Both the position numbers and the translations under genes were made by a program. From Bacteroidaceae bacterium (GTDB lineage Bacteria; Bacteroidota; Bacteroidia; Bacteroidales; Bacteroidaceae): a stretch of DNA of 64,000 nt. Positions 8,025 through 18,700 of this stretch are shown piece by piece; positions within the stretch are counted from its first letter, which is position 1, and each line of letters opens with the position of its first letter. Location: NCBI GenBank assembly GCA_024398475.1, contig JAKSJB010000002.1, forward strand, positions 91,519 to 155,518, in the 5' to 3' direction. Under the pieces are notes generated by a model. The model had not been told where the DNA came from. It did not search any database and saw nothing but the letters and a program-made list of their open reading frames with translations.

Positions 8025-8501
8025 ATGGAAGAACCAATACTGAACGAGCACAACAAGGCGGAATTTCCGCCTGCACACACAGCCGAGCATCTGCTCAACC
8101 AAACCATGGTACGTATGTTTGGATGCGAACGCTCAAGAAACGCGCATATTGAACGCAGGAAAAGCAAGATTAACTACAACCTCGGCAGTTGTCCCACTCC
8201 CGAACAGATAAGCGAGATTGAACGGACAATGAGGCAGTTGATAGAAGACGACCTACCCGTAACCTTTGAGTTCGTGACACGCGACACGATACCCGAAGGC
8301 GTGAAACTCGACAAACTCCCCCAGGACGCAAGCGAGACGCTGCGGCTGGTAAGAATAGGCAACTACGACATCTGTCCATGCATAGGAACCCACGTAGCCT
8401 CCACGGGTGAGATTGGTGAGTTCAGGATAACCAGTACGAGTTACAACGAAGGAGTATTCAGGATTGTGTTCAAGGTGGTTCCTCCGGTACAGGAACCGTA
8501 A
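8025..8501 (+). CDS. AlaX-type alanyl-tRNA editing domain protein
   Basis: A 158-residue free-standing protein of the threonyl/alanyl-tRNA synthetase second additional domain family. Such proteins deacylate mischarged tRNA-Ala, removing Ser or Gly, in the cytosol. Zinc-site motifs are present: H-x3-H in PAHTAEHLLNQT near residues 14-25 and C-x3-H in CPCIGTHVAS near 119-128. It is shorter than full AlaX-M forms and resembles compact AlaX-S types. I chose the ATG at 8025: the longer in-frame start at 7959 would translate the 7-mer repeat array into a meaningless QWLMANG leader. No -7 element is visible just upstream, so it may depend on read-through across the repeat. Confidence 0.8.
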   Translation: MEEPILNEHNKAEFPPAHTAEHLLNQTMVRMFGCERSRNAHIERRKSKINYNLGSCPTPEQISEIERTMRQLIEDDLPVTFEFVTRDTIPEGVKLDKLPQDASETLRLVRIGNYDICPCIGTHVASTGEIGEFRITSTSYNEGVFRIVFKVVPPVQEP

Positions 8502-8600
8502 GGAGACGGAGTGGCAGTTTTGAACCCAAATCGGTCATAGCGTTATGATGATGAACAATTTGGGGTTAATGAATACGCCGGCAACGGCAGAGAAACAAAA

Positions 8601-8632
8601 AAAGAGGTGTTCACTTGTGTGAGCACCTCTTT
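8601..8632. terminator. Terminator between AlaX-type gene and gap
   Basis: Arms AAAGAGGTGTTCAC and GTGAGCACCTCTTT (one G-T wobble) around a TTGT loop, with A and T runs on either side. It lies between the convergent ends of the AlaX gene and gap, so it can serve both strands. Confidence 0.85.
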
Positions 8633-8653
8633 ATGTAATATTTTTCCTAAAAA

Positions 8654-9679
8654 TTAAATTTCAGAGAAATACTTGATTGTACGAACCATCTGAGAAGTGT
8701 AAGAGTTCTCATTGTCATACCAAGAAACAACCTGTACCTGATATGTGTCGTCGTCGATCTTGCTAACCATTGTCTGAGTAGCGTCGAAGAGAGAACCGAA
8801 CTTCATACCGATGATATCAGAAGAAACGATCTGATCTTCAGTATAACCGAATGATTCAGTACCAGCAGCCTTCATTGCAGCGTTGATACCTTCAACTGTG
8901 ATGTCCTTACCCTTAACTACAGCAACGAGGATTGTAGTAGAACCTGTTGGAGTTGGAACGCGCTGTGCAGAACCGATCAACTTACCGTTGAGTTCAGGGA
9001 TAACCAAACCGATAGCCTTTGCAGCACCAGTTGAGTTAGGAACGATGTTCTGAGCACCTGCACGTGAACGGCGGAGGTCACCCTTGCGCTGAGGACCGTC
9101 GAGAATCATCTGGTCACCAGTGTAAGCGTGGATAGTTGACATGATACCTGAAGCGATTGGAGCATAACCGTTAAGTGCTGCAGCCATAGGTGCCAAGCAG
9201 TTAGTTGTACAAGAAGCAGCAGAGATGATCTTGTCATCTGCAGTAAGAGTCTTGTGGTTTACGTTGTAAACGATAGTTGGGAGGTCGTTACCAGCAGGAG
9301 CAGAGATAACTACCTTCTTAGCACCAGCAGCGAGGTGAGCCTCAGCCTTAGCCTTAGAAGTGTAGAAACCAGTACACTCGAGAACAACGTCAACATCGTT
9401 AGCAGCCCATGGGCACTTTGTAGCGTCAGCCTCAGCAGAGATCTTGATCTCCTTGCCATCAACGATGATAGAGTTTTCTGTAGCCTCTACAGTGTGCTTG
9501 CCTTCACCGAACTTGCCAGCGAAACCACCCTGAGCAGTATCATACTTGAGAAGGTGTGCGAGCATCTTTGGAGAAGTAAGGTCGTTGATTGCAACTACTT
9601 CATAACCTTCAGCCTCAAACATCTGACGGAATGCGAGACGACCGATACGGCCGAAACCATTAATAGCAACTTTTGTCAT
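8654..9679 (-). CDS. gap: Type I glyceraldehyde-3-phosphate dehydrogenase
   Basis: A 341-residue GAPDH that oxidises glyceraldehyde-3-phosphate to 1,3-bisphosphoglycerate with NAD in glycolysis. The Rossmann start [17 protein letters not shown] (residues 4-20), the catalytic [12 protein letters not shown] with the active Cys, and the C-terminal [15 protein letters not shown] are all intact. Codon use is strongly biased, consistent with high expression. There is no close promoter. The nearest clear one is at 9934-9942, so the transcript has a leader of about 250 nt that also contains the 31-codon ORF at 9816-9911. Regulation through that leader is possible but unproven. Confidence 0.97.
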   Translation of the reverse strand: MTKVAINGFGRIGRLAFRQMFEAEGYEVVAINDLTSPKMLAHLLKYDTAQGGFAGKFGEGKHTVEATENSIIVDGKEIKISAEADATKCPWAANDVDVVLECTGFYTSKAKAEAHLAAGAKKVVISAPAGNDLPTIVYNVNHKTLTADDKIISAASCTTNCLAPMAAALNGYAPIASGIMSTIHAYTGDQMILDGPQRKGDLRRSRAGAQNIVPNSTGAAKAIGLVIPELNGKLIGSAQRVPTPTGSTTILVAVVKGKDITVEGINAAMKAAGTESFGYTEDQIVSSDIIGMKFGSLFDATQTMVSKIDDDTYQVQVVSWYDNENSYTSQMVRTIKYFSEI

Positions 9680-9815
9680 TTTCTTTAGTTTTTAATTAAA
9701 GTGTTAATATAAAAAATAATTGTATAATTTGCGCTTTACGTCATACAGCCAGCCATGTTGACGACTGCCCGTAATATGCGTGTACGTTCTGTACGATTAA
9801 AAGTATCAAATGTGT

Positions 9816-9911
9816 CTAACCGCAGTTACAATAATGCTTGGACGATGCACAGGCCACGAAAACCAGCAGCATGAGAATCATCAATACTATATTAAACAAG
9901 CGGTAATTCAT
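9816..9911 (-). CDS. Putative 31-residue lipoprotein in the gap leader
   Basis: A small ORF (ATG at 9909-9911, TAG at 9816-9818) encoding a hydrophobic helix, MNYRLFNIVLMILMLLVFVAC, then the short polar tail ASSKHYCNCG. The FVAC Cys could be lipidated, although -3 is Phe rather than the usual Leu. It starts about 23 bp downstream of an exact TAnnTTTGC promoter element and has an AGGA sequence just before the ATG. It is 136 bp upstream of gap on the same strand, so it is probably the first cistron of the gap transcript. The homologues expected for a real gene cannot be checked here. Confidence 0.55.
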   Translation of the reverse strand: MNYRLFNIVLMILMLLVFVACASSKHYCNCG

Positions 9912-9933
9912 CCTATTTTACTCTTTTCGGGAT

Positions 9934-9942
9934 GCAAAGGTA
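9934..9942 (-). promoter_or_regulatory. Promoter -7 element for the small ORF and gap
   Basis: The minus strand reads TACCTTTGC, with TTG 19 bp upstream. It is the only strong promoter upstream of gap. Confidence 0.75.
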
Positions 9943-10043
9943 AGAAATAAATCCAAAAGAGCAACACATCAACAGCAATTATTTCCACCACACATTACAT
10001 ATTCCCACATCAACTTGTTCATTTGCAATATCGGTTAGACAAT

Positions 10044-10365
10044 AGACGAGTCAACAAGCGGGCAAGTCAACAAGTCAACGAGTCAACAAGTCAACGAGTG
10101 GGCAAACGCAAACGCAAACCCTAACGCAAACGCAAAGGCTAACGCAAACCCTAACGCAAACACAAAAGGCTAATGCAAACGCAAACACTAACGCAAACGC
10201 AAACACTAACGCAAAGCAAAGGCTAACGCAAAAGCAAAACGCAAAGCGGAAAAAGCCGAGGGCTAATGGATATTTAGTCAACAAGTAATCGATAATTCGA
10301 GTAATCGACAGTTCGATTCATCGAGATTTCGAGGCTTCGGTTCATCGATTTCACAAGATTTCAAG
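10044..10365. repeat. Composite micro-repeat island (GTCAACRA, CAAACG, TCGANNNN)
   Basis: Positions 10044-10099 carry several GTCAACRA 8-mers, partly interrupted by GCGGGCAA words. Positions 10103-10255 are an irregular array of GCAAAC, CTAACG and related hexamers. Positions 10285-10365 show TCGA/TCGG words spaced at about 8 bp. The 69-codon reverse ORF across 10075-10284 is only a translation of this array. No gene is visible in 9943-10976 apart from repeats. Confidence 0.8.
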
Positions 10366-10467
10366 TGTCCATTTTCTTCCCGACACGTTTTCGCAGTATT
10401 CAGCAGGTATGTGGGTGACATACAGCATCTTGACTGAAATACTTACATTTCCGCCGTACTACCGCTA

Positions 10468-10535
10468 TAAGTCAGTAGCGGTCCTGTTGTAAGTCAGTTA
10501 TGAATCAGTTATGAGTCAGTAATCTGTCAGTAACG
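10468..10535. repeat. GTCAGTTATGA-family repeat
   Basis: About five copies of a 10-11-bp unit related to GTCAGTTATGA. The first copies sit in a small perfect hairpin (CCGCTA...TAGCGG, 10463-10481). The same family is found at 48640-48690 and, inverted, at 55677-55720. Confidence 0.75.
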
Positions 10536-10601
10536 GAAAGCGCCGGTTTCAACAAGCAATTTTGAACACAACTAATTCAAAGGAAAAGCACAAACAGTTT
10601 G

Positions 10602-10733
10602 ATAACAGATAACAGATAACAGTTAAACAAAAATAAAAAAAGACAAATAATAGATTATATAATCTAATTTATTATATTATATAAATTTTTTTTCGAAAAT
10701 ATTTTCAACATCTGTTTATCTGTTATCTGTTAT
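10602..10733. repeat. Inverted repeat of ATAACAG units around an AT palindrome
   Basis: The left arm (10602-10622) consists of tandem ATAACAG-like units. Its complement is at 10712-10733 and matches over 18 bp before a 1-nt bulge. The 89-nt interior is AT-rich and contains a perfect 16-bp palindrome at 10651-10666. No ORF is present. Confidence 0.8.
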
Positions 10734-10784
10734 ATCTGTTACCAAATTCAGGTGTTGAGGAGTGTCCTGGAGTCAAAGCCCCAC

Positions 10785-10825
10785 CCCTAACTCGGAATGA
10801 TTTGATAAATGTTCCGAGTTTAGGG
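10785..10825. other. Hairpin upstream of the CPBP gene promoter
   Basis: CCCTAACTCGGAA (10785-10797) pairs with TTCCGAGTTTAGGG (10812-10825) with one bulged base, followed by CGGAATTTTTT. It could end transcription arriving from upstream, insulating the promoter at 10858. Confidence 0.6.
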
Positions 10826-10857
10826 CGGAATTTTTTGTCCACGTACAAAATATGCTG

Positions 10858-10866
10858 TAACTTTGC
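10858..10866 (+). promoter_or_regulatory. Promoter -7 element of the CPBP gene
   Basis: TAACTTTGC, with TTG 20 bp upstream (10835-10837). It would give a leader of roughly 100 nt before the ATG at 10977. Confidence 0.75.
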
Positions 10867-10976
10867 ATCAGATTCCGAAAAGGGAAGACGACATAACTTT
10901 TCCTAAAGAATCAATGGGATTTGATTTTCAGTCACAGAGTATCTACAATAGCACAACCTAATATAACAAGACAGAC

Positions 10977-11669
10977 ATGGCATTAACCAATTACATCAAG
11001 GCATCCTTGCAGGAGATGTTTGATTATTTGAAGAATCCGCAGGAGGACATCCAAATATCTTATCAGCCAAAGAGTATTGCCCGTTCTTACACCGCTGCCA
11101 TTACCACTTTGATAGCAATATCTATGGTTTTACTTATCACGGCAATCACATTGCGTGTATGCTGTCCTAATATTATTCATAAGCATCTGGTTTCTGACGT
11201 TTCGAAAGCTCCATGGTGGATCGTTACTATCCTGGGGCCAATTGTCGAGGAACTGTTTACCAGGTTGGCGTTGGTCAGAAAGAATGCGTTCATGGCATGT
11301 TCGCTTACAATCGCCTGCTTTTACGTCATTTCCTGCTGTGCCTTTACAGGAAAGTTCTATACAATGGATTTCATTTGGGCAAGAATAGGAGTATCGATAC
11401 TTGCCGGGGGCGCGTTATTTCTTGTCTGTAGGAAATGGCTGACAAAATGCAACTATCGTGCCTACTTCTATACATTGGCATTTCTGTTCGCCATTGGTCA
11501 CATCACAAGGGTTAATTTCGGAACATTGCTTCCATTTGATTACTTGATGATGATGCTATACTTGGCCAAGCAGTTTGGCATGGGCATTACTTTTGGGTAT
11601 GTAAGAATGAAGAACGGTATCGTCTCAAGCATCCTGCTGCATATTCTGAATAACGCCATATGTTTCTGA
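10977..11669 (+). CDS. CPBP-family intramembrane protease
   Basis: A 230-residue polytopic membrane protein of the CPBP (CAAX protease and bacteriocin-processing, Abi) family. Active-site motifs are present: E91-E-x3-R96 (EELFTR) on one helix, GH175 on another, and the terminal H222-x3-N226 (LHILNN). About six hydrophobic segments are visible. Family members cleave membrane-embedded peptides or protect against bacteriocins; the substrate here is unknown. It stands alone between two repeat-rich non-coding regions and has its own promoter. Codon use is less biased than in the neighbouring housekeeping genes. Confidence 0.85.
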   Translation: MALTNYIKASLQEMFDYLKNPQEDIQISYQPKSIARSYTAAITTLIAISMVLLITAITLRVCCPNIIHKHLVSDVSKAPWWIVTILGPIVEELFTRLALVRKNAFMACSLTIACFYVISCCAFTGKFYTMDFIWARIGVSILAGGALFLVCRKWLTKCNYRAYFYTLAFLFAIGHITRVNFGTLLPFDYLMMMLYLAKQFGMGITFGYVRMKNGIVSSILLHILNNAICF

Positions 11670-11821
11670 ATAACGTCCTAAGAAAAAACCGACTGTTGAC
11701 TACATCAGTATTCATTTGCGCCATTCATTTCAGGCAAGTCATTTTTGGTACCCTCATTGCTGTTTTTACCTTGTTCCCTACATTCAATTCATAAAGAATT
11801 GTGACTGTCAAAAATTTTGCG

Positions 11822-11830
11822 TACCTTTGC
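11822..11830 (+). promoter_or_regulatory. Promoter -7 element upstream of ruvA
   Basis: TACCTTTGC, with TTG 20 bp upstream. The ATG is 220 bp downstream, so the leader would include the whole micro-repeat array at 11865-12021. Confidence 0.75.
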
Positions 11831-11864
11831 AATAAAATTGGGATTTCATCGTTATTATTATAAA

Positions 11865-12021
11865 GTCAACGAGTCAACAAGTCAACGAGTCAACAAGTCA
11901 ACGAGTCAACAAGTCAACGAGTCAACGAGTCAACAAGACGACGAGTAGCCCCCTAACTCCCTCAAGGGGGAAAACCAAGACGACGAGCAAGGCTCATGGC
12001 TAACGGCTAACGGCTAACGGC
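11865..12021. repeat. GTCAACRA 8-mer array and GGCTAAC 7-mers in the ruvA leader
   Basis: Ten consecutive 8-bp units run from 11865 to 11944: nine are exactly GTCAACGA or GTCAACAA and the tenth is degenerate (GACGACGA). A small hairpin, CCCCCT...AGGGGG, follows at about 11949-11970. Three 7-mers of GGCTAAC then run 11998-12018. All lie between the ruvA promoter and its start codon. Confidence 0.9.
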
Positions 12022-12050
12022 TTTTAAAAAAACAATACGGCAATAAAATA

Positions 12051-12659
12051 ATGTTAGAATATATAAACGGAAGAATTGATGAACTGACTCCTACCACCGC
12101 AACCATTGACTGCGGAGGTGTAGGTTATCTGGCAAACATTTCACTCAACACATATTCAGTTATCCAGGGTAAGCAGGAAGCAAAACTCTATCTGCACGAA
12201 GCCATTCGTGAGGACGCATGGGTTCTGTTCGGTTTTGCTACGAAGGAGGAACGCTCGCTTTTCCTTCTGCTTATCAGCATTTCGGGTATCGGCGGCAACA
12301 CGGCACGCACCATTCTGTCGTCATTCTCTCCTGCCGAACTGTGCAACATCATGTATGAGGGTAACGACAAGTTGCTCTCCACCGTGAAGGGATTGGGACG
12401 GAAGACGGCTCAGAAGATTATCCTTGAGTTGAAGGACAAGGTGGCTGCGCTCGGTATTGAAGCCGGCAACATGCCTTCGGGAGACAGCGAACAACCGGCT
12501 GTCCAGTTCAACAAGGAGGTTCACGACGAAGCCGTGGAAGCCTTGAAGATGCTCGGCTTTCCTCCTGCTCCTACGGCGAAGGTGGTACGTTCTATCCTGG
12601 GCGAAGAACCTGATGCCCCTGTGGAGAGGGTCATAAAACTTGCATTGAAGATGCTCTGA
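12051..12659 (+). CDS. ruvA: Holliday junction branch migration protein RuvA
   Basis: A 202-residue RuvA, the tetrameric junction-binding subunit of the RuvABC complex in recombination and repair. The N-terminal OB domain starts [14 protein letters not shown], the central helix-hairpin-helix segments include [12 protein letters not shown] and [13 protein letters not shown], and the C-terminal RuvB-binding domain ([13 protein letters not shown]) is present. The length is standard. It is 66 bp upstream of sprA, the usual Bacteroidetes gene order. The 220-nt leader holding a ten-unit tandem repeat is unusual for this gene. Confidence 0.96.
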   Translation: MLEYINGRIDELTPTTATIDCGGVGYLANISLNTYSVIQGKQEAKLYLHEAIREDAWVLFGFATKEERSLFLLLISISGIGGNTARTILSSFSPAELCNIMYEGNDKLLSTVKGLGRKTAQKIILELKDKVAALGIEAGNMPSGDSEQPAVQFNKEVHDEAVEALKMLGFPPAPTAKVVRSILGEEPDAPVERVIKLALKML

Positions 12660-12725
12660 CGGCAAGGGGGACAATTCTATACTTTTTCGGAATCAGTAAG
12701 GAAAACAAGGAACAAGGTTGAGAAA

Positions 12726-15700
12726 GTGAAAAAACTCAGGTACATAATATTGATTGTGATGGTCATAACTGCGGTTATGGCCAGTGCTGTTGTATTGGAG
12801 GGTGACCTGATTGGTGCTTTCAGCGAAATGAAGCGGAGTAAGGCTGAACCTTCCGAAATGCAGTCGGAATCGATGGCTGACGGTATGAGTGGGGTTCTTG
12901 TCGACACCCTACCCCATGTTCGTGTGAAGAAGACCGACTACACCAACGACGAGAAACCGATTGAGACTTCGCTCGACCTCCGTGATCCTGAAAACCTGAA
13001 ACCTGACACGGCCATTTACGACGAGAAGAACGGTATCTACCGCGTGGGTACCCGTCTGGGTGACAACTTCCTCAGCGCACCTTATCTGATGAGTCCTCAG
13101 GAGTATGTGAAATGGACGGAACGCAGGAGCATGAACGAGTATTTCCGTGAGCGCAACGACTCTCTGTTCGTTCATAAGGGTCAGGAGAAGTTCGACTTCA
13201 CGGACATGCACTTCGACCTAGGTCCTGCTGAAAAGATATTCGGCCCTGGCGGTGTGAGAATAAAGACTTCGGGTAGTGCCGAACTGAAGATGGGTTACAG
13301 TTACAAATATACCGACAACCCTTCGCTTCCTGAACGCAACCGTACCGACAAGCAGTTTGACTTCGACGAAAAGATAAACATAAGCGTCAATGCCACCATC
13401 GGCGACAAGATGGACTTCAACATCAACTACAACACGGAGGCGACCTTCGACTATGATGCCAAGAACCTCAAGCTCAGTTACGAGGGTAAGGAGGACGACA
13501 TCGTAAAACTTCTGGAAGCAGGTAACGTAAGTTTCCCGTCCAACAACTCTCTCGTGCGCGGTGCTCAGTCGCTCTTCGGTATCAGGAGCGACCTTCAGTT
13601 CGGTAAACTGAAACTGCAGACGGTGGTCAGTCAGAAGAAATCTCAGTCGCAGGTGGCTGCTTCGAAGGGCGGAGCGCAACTTACTCCGTTTGAGGTCGAA
13701 GCCTACGACTATGACGAAAACCGCCACTTCTTCCTTGCGCAGTTCTTCCGCGACCAATACAACCAGGCTTGTTCCACCTTGCCTAACATCACGTCGGGCG
13801 TGACAATCAACCGCGTGGAAATATGGGTTACGAACACATCGGGCATGACGGAGAACACGCGTGACATCGTGGGTTTCGTGGATCTCGGTGAACGCAGCAA
13901 GATAAGCAATCCTATGTGGAGCGGTATGGGTAATGCCGTACCTCAGAATGCATCCAACACTCTTTATTCCACTATCATAAACCAGTATCCGGATGCCCGT
14001 CAGATTGACAGGGCAAGCAACGTGCTCGACGAGATTCTGGTGGGTGGTGTTGACTATGAGAAGGTGGAGAACGCCCGTCTGCTTTCTTCCAACGAGTACA
14101 GCCTCAACAAGTATCTGGGTTATGTGTCGCTGAGCAGTACTCTCCAAACGAACAGCGTTCTCGCCATTGCCTACGAATATACTTACGGAGGACAGACTTA
14201 TCAGGTGGGTGAATTCTCGTCCGACATCAAGGACAACGACCAGACACTGATAGTGAAATTGCTGAAGAACACGAGCAACTCTCCACGTATCGGCAACTGG
14301 GACCTCATGATGAAGAACATCTATTCTCTCGATGCCAACGAGGTGCAGCGCGAGAAATTCAAGATGGATATCCGCTACCTGAGCGATACTACGGGTGTGG
14401 CTCTCTCGTATATTCCTGAGGAACAGTTCAAGCAGACAACCATCCTGAAGATGATGAACCTCGACCGACTGGACGACAATCAGAAAACCAATCCTAATGG
14501 TAAGTTCGACTTCATCGACGGATATACAATAGATGCAAGGAACGGACGTGTGATATTCCCTGTAGTGGAACCGTTCGGCGACTGGCTGCGCGGAAAACTC
14601 GGCAACGATGCCTTGGCTGACAAGTATTGCTACGACGAACTCTACGACTCTACCAAGACGGTGGCTAAGCAGGTGGCAGAGAAGAACAAGTTCACGCTTA
14701 CCGGTGAATACAAGGCTTCCACCGGCAGCAAGATAAACATCGGTCCGTTCGTCACTCCTGGTTCGGTAATCGTGACTGCAGGCGGTGTGACGCTGACTGA
14801 AGGTACTGACTATACCGTGGATTACTCAATGGGTGAAGTGACCATCATCAACCAGAGTATCCTTGATGCCGGAACCAACATAAGCGTAAGTACCGAGGAG
14901 CAGTCGGGATATGCTGAAATGCGCAAGACAATGCTGGGTGTGAACTGGACATACGACTTCACCAAGAACTTCCAACTCGGCGGTACGTACATGCATCTGT
15001 CCGAACAGCCTCTGACCACCAAGGTGCGCATGGGTGCCGAACCTCTCAACAACACCATCTGGGGCGTGAACCTCAACTGGAAGACTCAGAGCCAATGGCT
15101 CTCGAACATGATTGACAAGTTGCCGCTCATTAGTGCATCACAACCTTCGAGCATCAACCTCAATGCCGAATTTGCCCAACTCATTGCTGGGAAGGCAAGT
15201 GGTGTTCAGGGTAATGCTTCTTATCTCGACGACTTCGAGGACGTGACCAACAAGATTGACGTAAGCACGCCAAGTGCATGGTCCATCAGTTCCACTCCTT
15301 CAAACATAGAATACGGCAACCTCACCAACGATGTCCGCTACGGCTACAACCGTGCAAGAATGGCTTGGTACACCATCGACCCTCTCTTCACCCGCAGGAG
15401 TTCATCGCTCACTCCGGGACACCTGAAGGGCGACCTCGACCAACTTTCCAACCATTATGTTCGTGAGGTCTACGTGCGTGAGGTTTACCCTAACCGCGAC
15501 ACGAACTCAGGCGAAAGCAACACTCTCCCTATCCTCAACGTGGCTTACTATCCAAGCGAGCGAGGTCCGTACAACCTCGATACTGACGTTCATCTCGAAA
15601 CTGTCCAGGAGAAGACTGGTTCCAAATCCGTGGAACGTCTCAACAATCCTAAGAAGCGCTGGGGCGGTATGACGCGAAAGATTGACACGAGTGACTTCGA

Positions 15701-18700
15701 AAAGTCCAACGTGCAGTATATCGAGTTCTGGATGCTCGACCCATTCATCTACAACAATTCTGCCGACGGTAAGAAATATGGCGGTGAACTCTTCTTCAAC
15801 CTCGGAGATATCAGCGAGGATATCCTGAAGGATGGTAAGAAATACTACGAGAGCGGTATGCCTGTAAGCGAAAGTGCCTCATACACGGAAACGGTTTGGG
15901 GACGCGTTCCTTCGGAAAAGAGTATCGTCTATTCGTTCAGCAACGAAGGCGGTGCACGTCCTAAGCAAGATATCGGCCTCAACGGTCTCACCAGCCGTGA
16001 GGAACGTTCCTACGGTGCCTATGCCGACTTCCTCAGCGAAATCAAGGGTAAGGTCAACGATGAGGTCTATGGCGAACTCTTTGAGGACCCTGCAAGCGAC
16101 AACTACCACTATTACCGCGGAAGTGACTATGACGATCAGGAGAAATCTATTCTCGAACGCTATAAGTTCATCAACAACCCTGAAGGCAATTCTCCGAACT
16201 CCAGCGAAAGCAAGGAGTCTTACAGTACTGCCTACAAGACTACTCCTGACGTGGAGGACGTGAATCAGGACTACACCATGAACGAGTATGAAAACTTCTT
16301 CCAGTACCGTGTCAGCATACGTCCTGAAGACCTGAAGATCGGTCAGAACTACATCGTGGACGAACGTCGCACAAGCGTGAAACTGCGCAACGGAAACACG
16401 GAAGATGCCACTTGGTATCAGTTCCGCATTCCTGTCGATGAATATGAGAGTAAGGTGGGTAGCATAAGCGACCTCAGCAGCATCAGGTTCATGCGTATGT
16501 ACCTTACCGGTTTCGAAGAACCTATCGTACTCCGCTTTGCTTCTCTCGACCTCGTAAGCGGTGAATGGCGCAACTACACTCAGGCACTCTATACCGGCAA
16601 CAAGCCAAGTATCAGCGGTTCGGTTCACACGGCATCCGTAAACATAGAGGAAAACAACGACAAGACTCCTGTCAACTATGTGCTGCCTCCGGGCATAACA
16701 CGTGTGATTGACCCTCAGCACCGTGAACTCACCCAGAACAACGAACAGGCTCTCTCCATCATTGCTGAGAACCTTGCTTCGGGTGATGCACGTGCCGTAT
16801 ATAAGACCATGACTCAGGATCTGCGCAAGTACAAGCACCTCCAAATGTTCATACATGCCAATGCTCTTGAAGGTGACTATGACCTGCAGGATAACCAGAT
16901 GAGCGTGTTCGTGAGAATCGGAAGCGACTACAAGAGCAACTACTATGAATATGAGATTCCTCTGAAACTTACTCCGGAAGGTCGCTATGACACTTATACA
17001 GCAAGCGGTTGCGAAGCCGTATGGCCAAAGGAGAACATGCTCGACATCGACTTCGACATCTTCACTAATCTCAAGCACCAGCGAAACAAGGACAAGGCGA
17101 TGGGTGCGGCCAGTTACACCGAACTCTATTACAGTTACGACCCTGACCGTCCTAACAACAAGGTGAGCGTCATGGGTAATCCTTCACTTGGTGAGGTCAA
17201 GACCATGATGATCGGTATCCGCAACAACGGAAGACGTACCAATTCTGTCGAGGTGTGGGTCAACGAACTCCGTCTGCAGGATTACAACAACGAAGGCGGA
17301 TATGCTGCCCAAGGCAACATGAGCATGCAACTGTCCGACCTCGGAAGCGTAAACCTCCGCGGACACATGGAAACTGCCGGCTATGGCGGTCTTGAAGAAG
17401 GTGTGTCAGCACGTCGTGACGACAACTTCTACGAATGGAGTCTCACTACCAACTTCAACCTGTCGAAGTTCTTCCCTGAAAGTCTGAAACTCAACCTGCC
17501 TGTATATTATTCCTATTCATGGCAGAAGATTTCTCCTAAATACAATCCGTTCGATACCGACATGCTGCTGAAGGACGCACTCGACGAATGTGAGACTCCG
17601 TTTGCACGCGACTCCCTTGCCAACCTCACGGAAAGTGTGACCAAGACCCGAAACTTCTCACTCAGCAACTGGAAGTCAAACTACGCAAGCAAGACTCCAA
17701 TGCCATTCGACCCTGCCAACTTCACCATCAGTTACTCTCACAGCAAGCGTACCCGTACGGGTGAGACTACGGTTTATGAGAACGATGAAAACTGGAAGGC
17801 TAACCTTTCCTATAGTTACCGCCCTAAATACGAGACTTGGGAACCTTTCAAGAACCTGAAGGGCAAGTCCAAGTGGCTCGACATCATAAAGGCCCAGAAC
17901 CTCAACTATCTGCCTCAGGCCCTATCGTTCAATACTGACATCACCCGAAGTTACTATGAGTTCCAGGAACGCGACATCGATGCGGGTACACAGTTGCCTG
18001 TGGTCTTCTCCGAACAGTTCCTCTGGAACCGTCAACTCAACCTCCAATGGGACATCTTCAAGGCTTTGCGCCTCTCCTACACATCCGCTACTCATGCCGA
18101 AATAGAGGAACCATATACAGTTATCAACAAGGACCTCTACCCTGACCAGTATGAAGCATGGAAGGATTCCGTAAAGCACAGTCTTATGCGTTTCGGCCGT
18201 CCTCTCACGTATTCTTCTACATTCCAGGCATCATACAACCTACCGCTCAACAAGATTCCGCTGCTCGCCTGGATTACTGCTGATGGTAGTTACAACTCCA
18301 ACTACGGCTGGAACAGAGGTACGGAACTCGAAGACGGTACTTCACTCGGGCATACTGCTCATACTCAACGTACTCTCAACATCAACGGACGCCTGAACTT
18401 CGAGAATCTCTATAAGATGATTCCGTTCCTCGACAAGGCCAACCAGCGGTTCTCTGGTTCGCGCAAGTCTTCCAACAGCAAATCTTCCAAGAAGAAGACG
18501 GAAAAGAATGATGATAAGAAGAACAGCAAGGATTCTAAAGACTCTAAGGACAGCAAGGATAGCAAGAACCCTAAGGATTCCAAGAACGGCAAGGACGCAT
18601 CGAAGGGTAAGTCCGGCAACGATCAGAAGGGCGATGAAGAGGAAGAGAAGAAGCCAGTTAAGCGTGAACGTGGATTCAGCAAGGAAATCACGCTCAACGA

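Noticed and set aside
10075..10284. Reverse-strand 69-codon ORF rich in Cys/Val/Arg
   Set aside because: It is a translation of the CAAACG-type repeat array with no start signal, promoter or compositional support.
11865..11944. CRISPR-like array
   Set aside because: Units are 8 bp with no spacers and there are no cas genes.
15879..17078. 399-codon reverse ORF inside sprA
   Set aside because: It is antisense to a conserved, strongly biased gene; no start context, promoter or family pattern.
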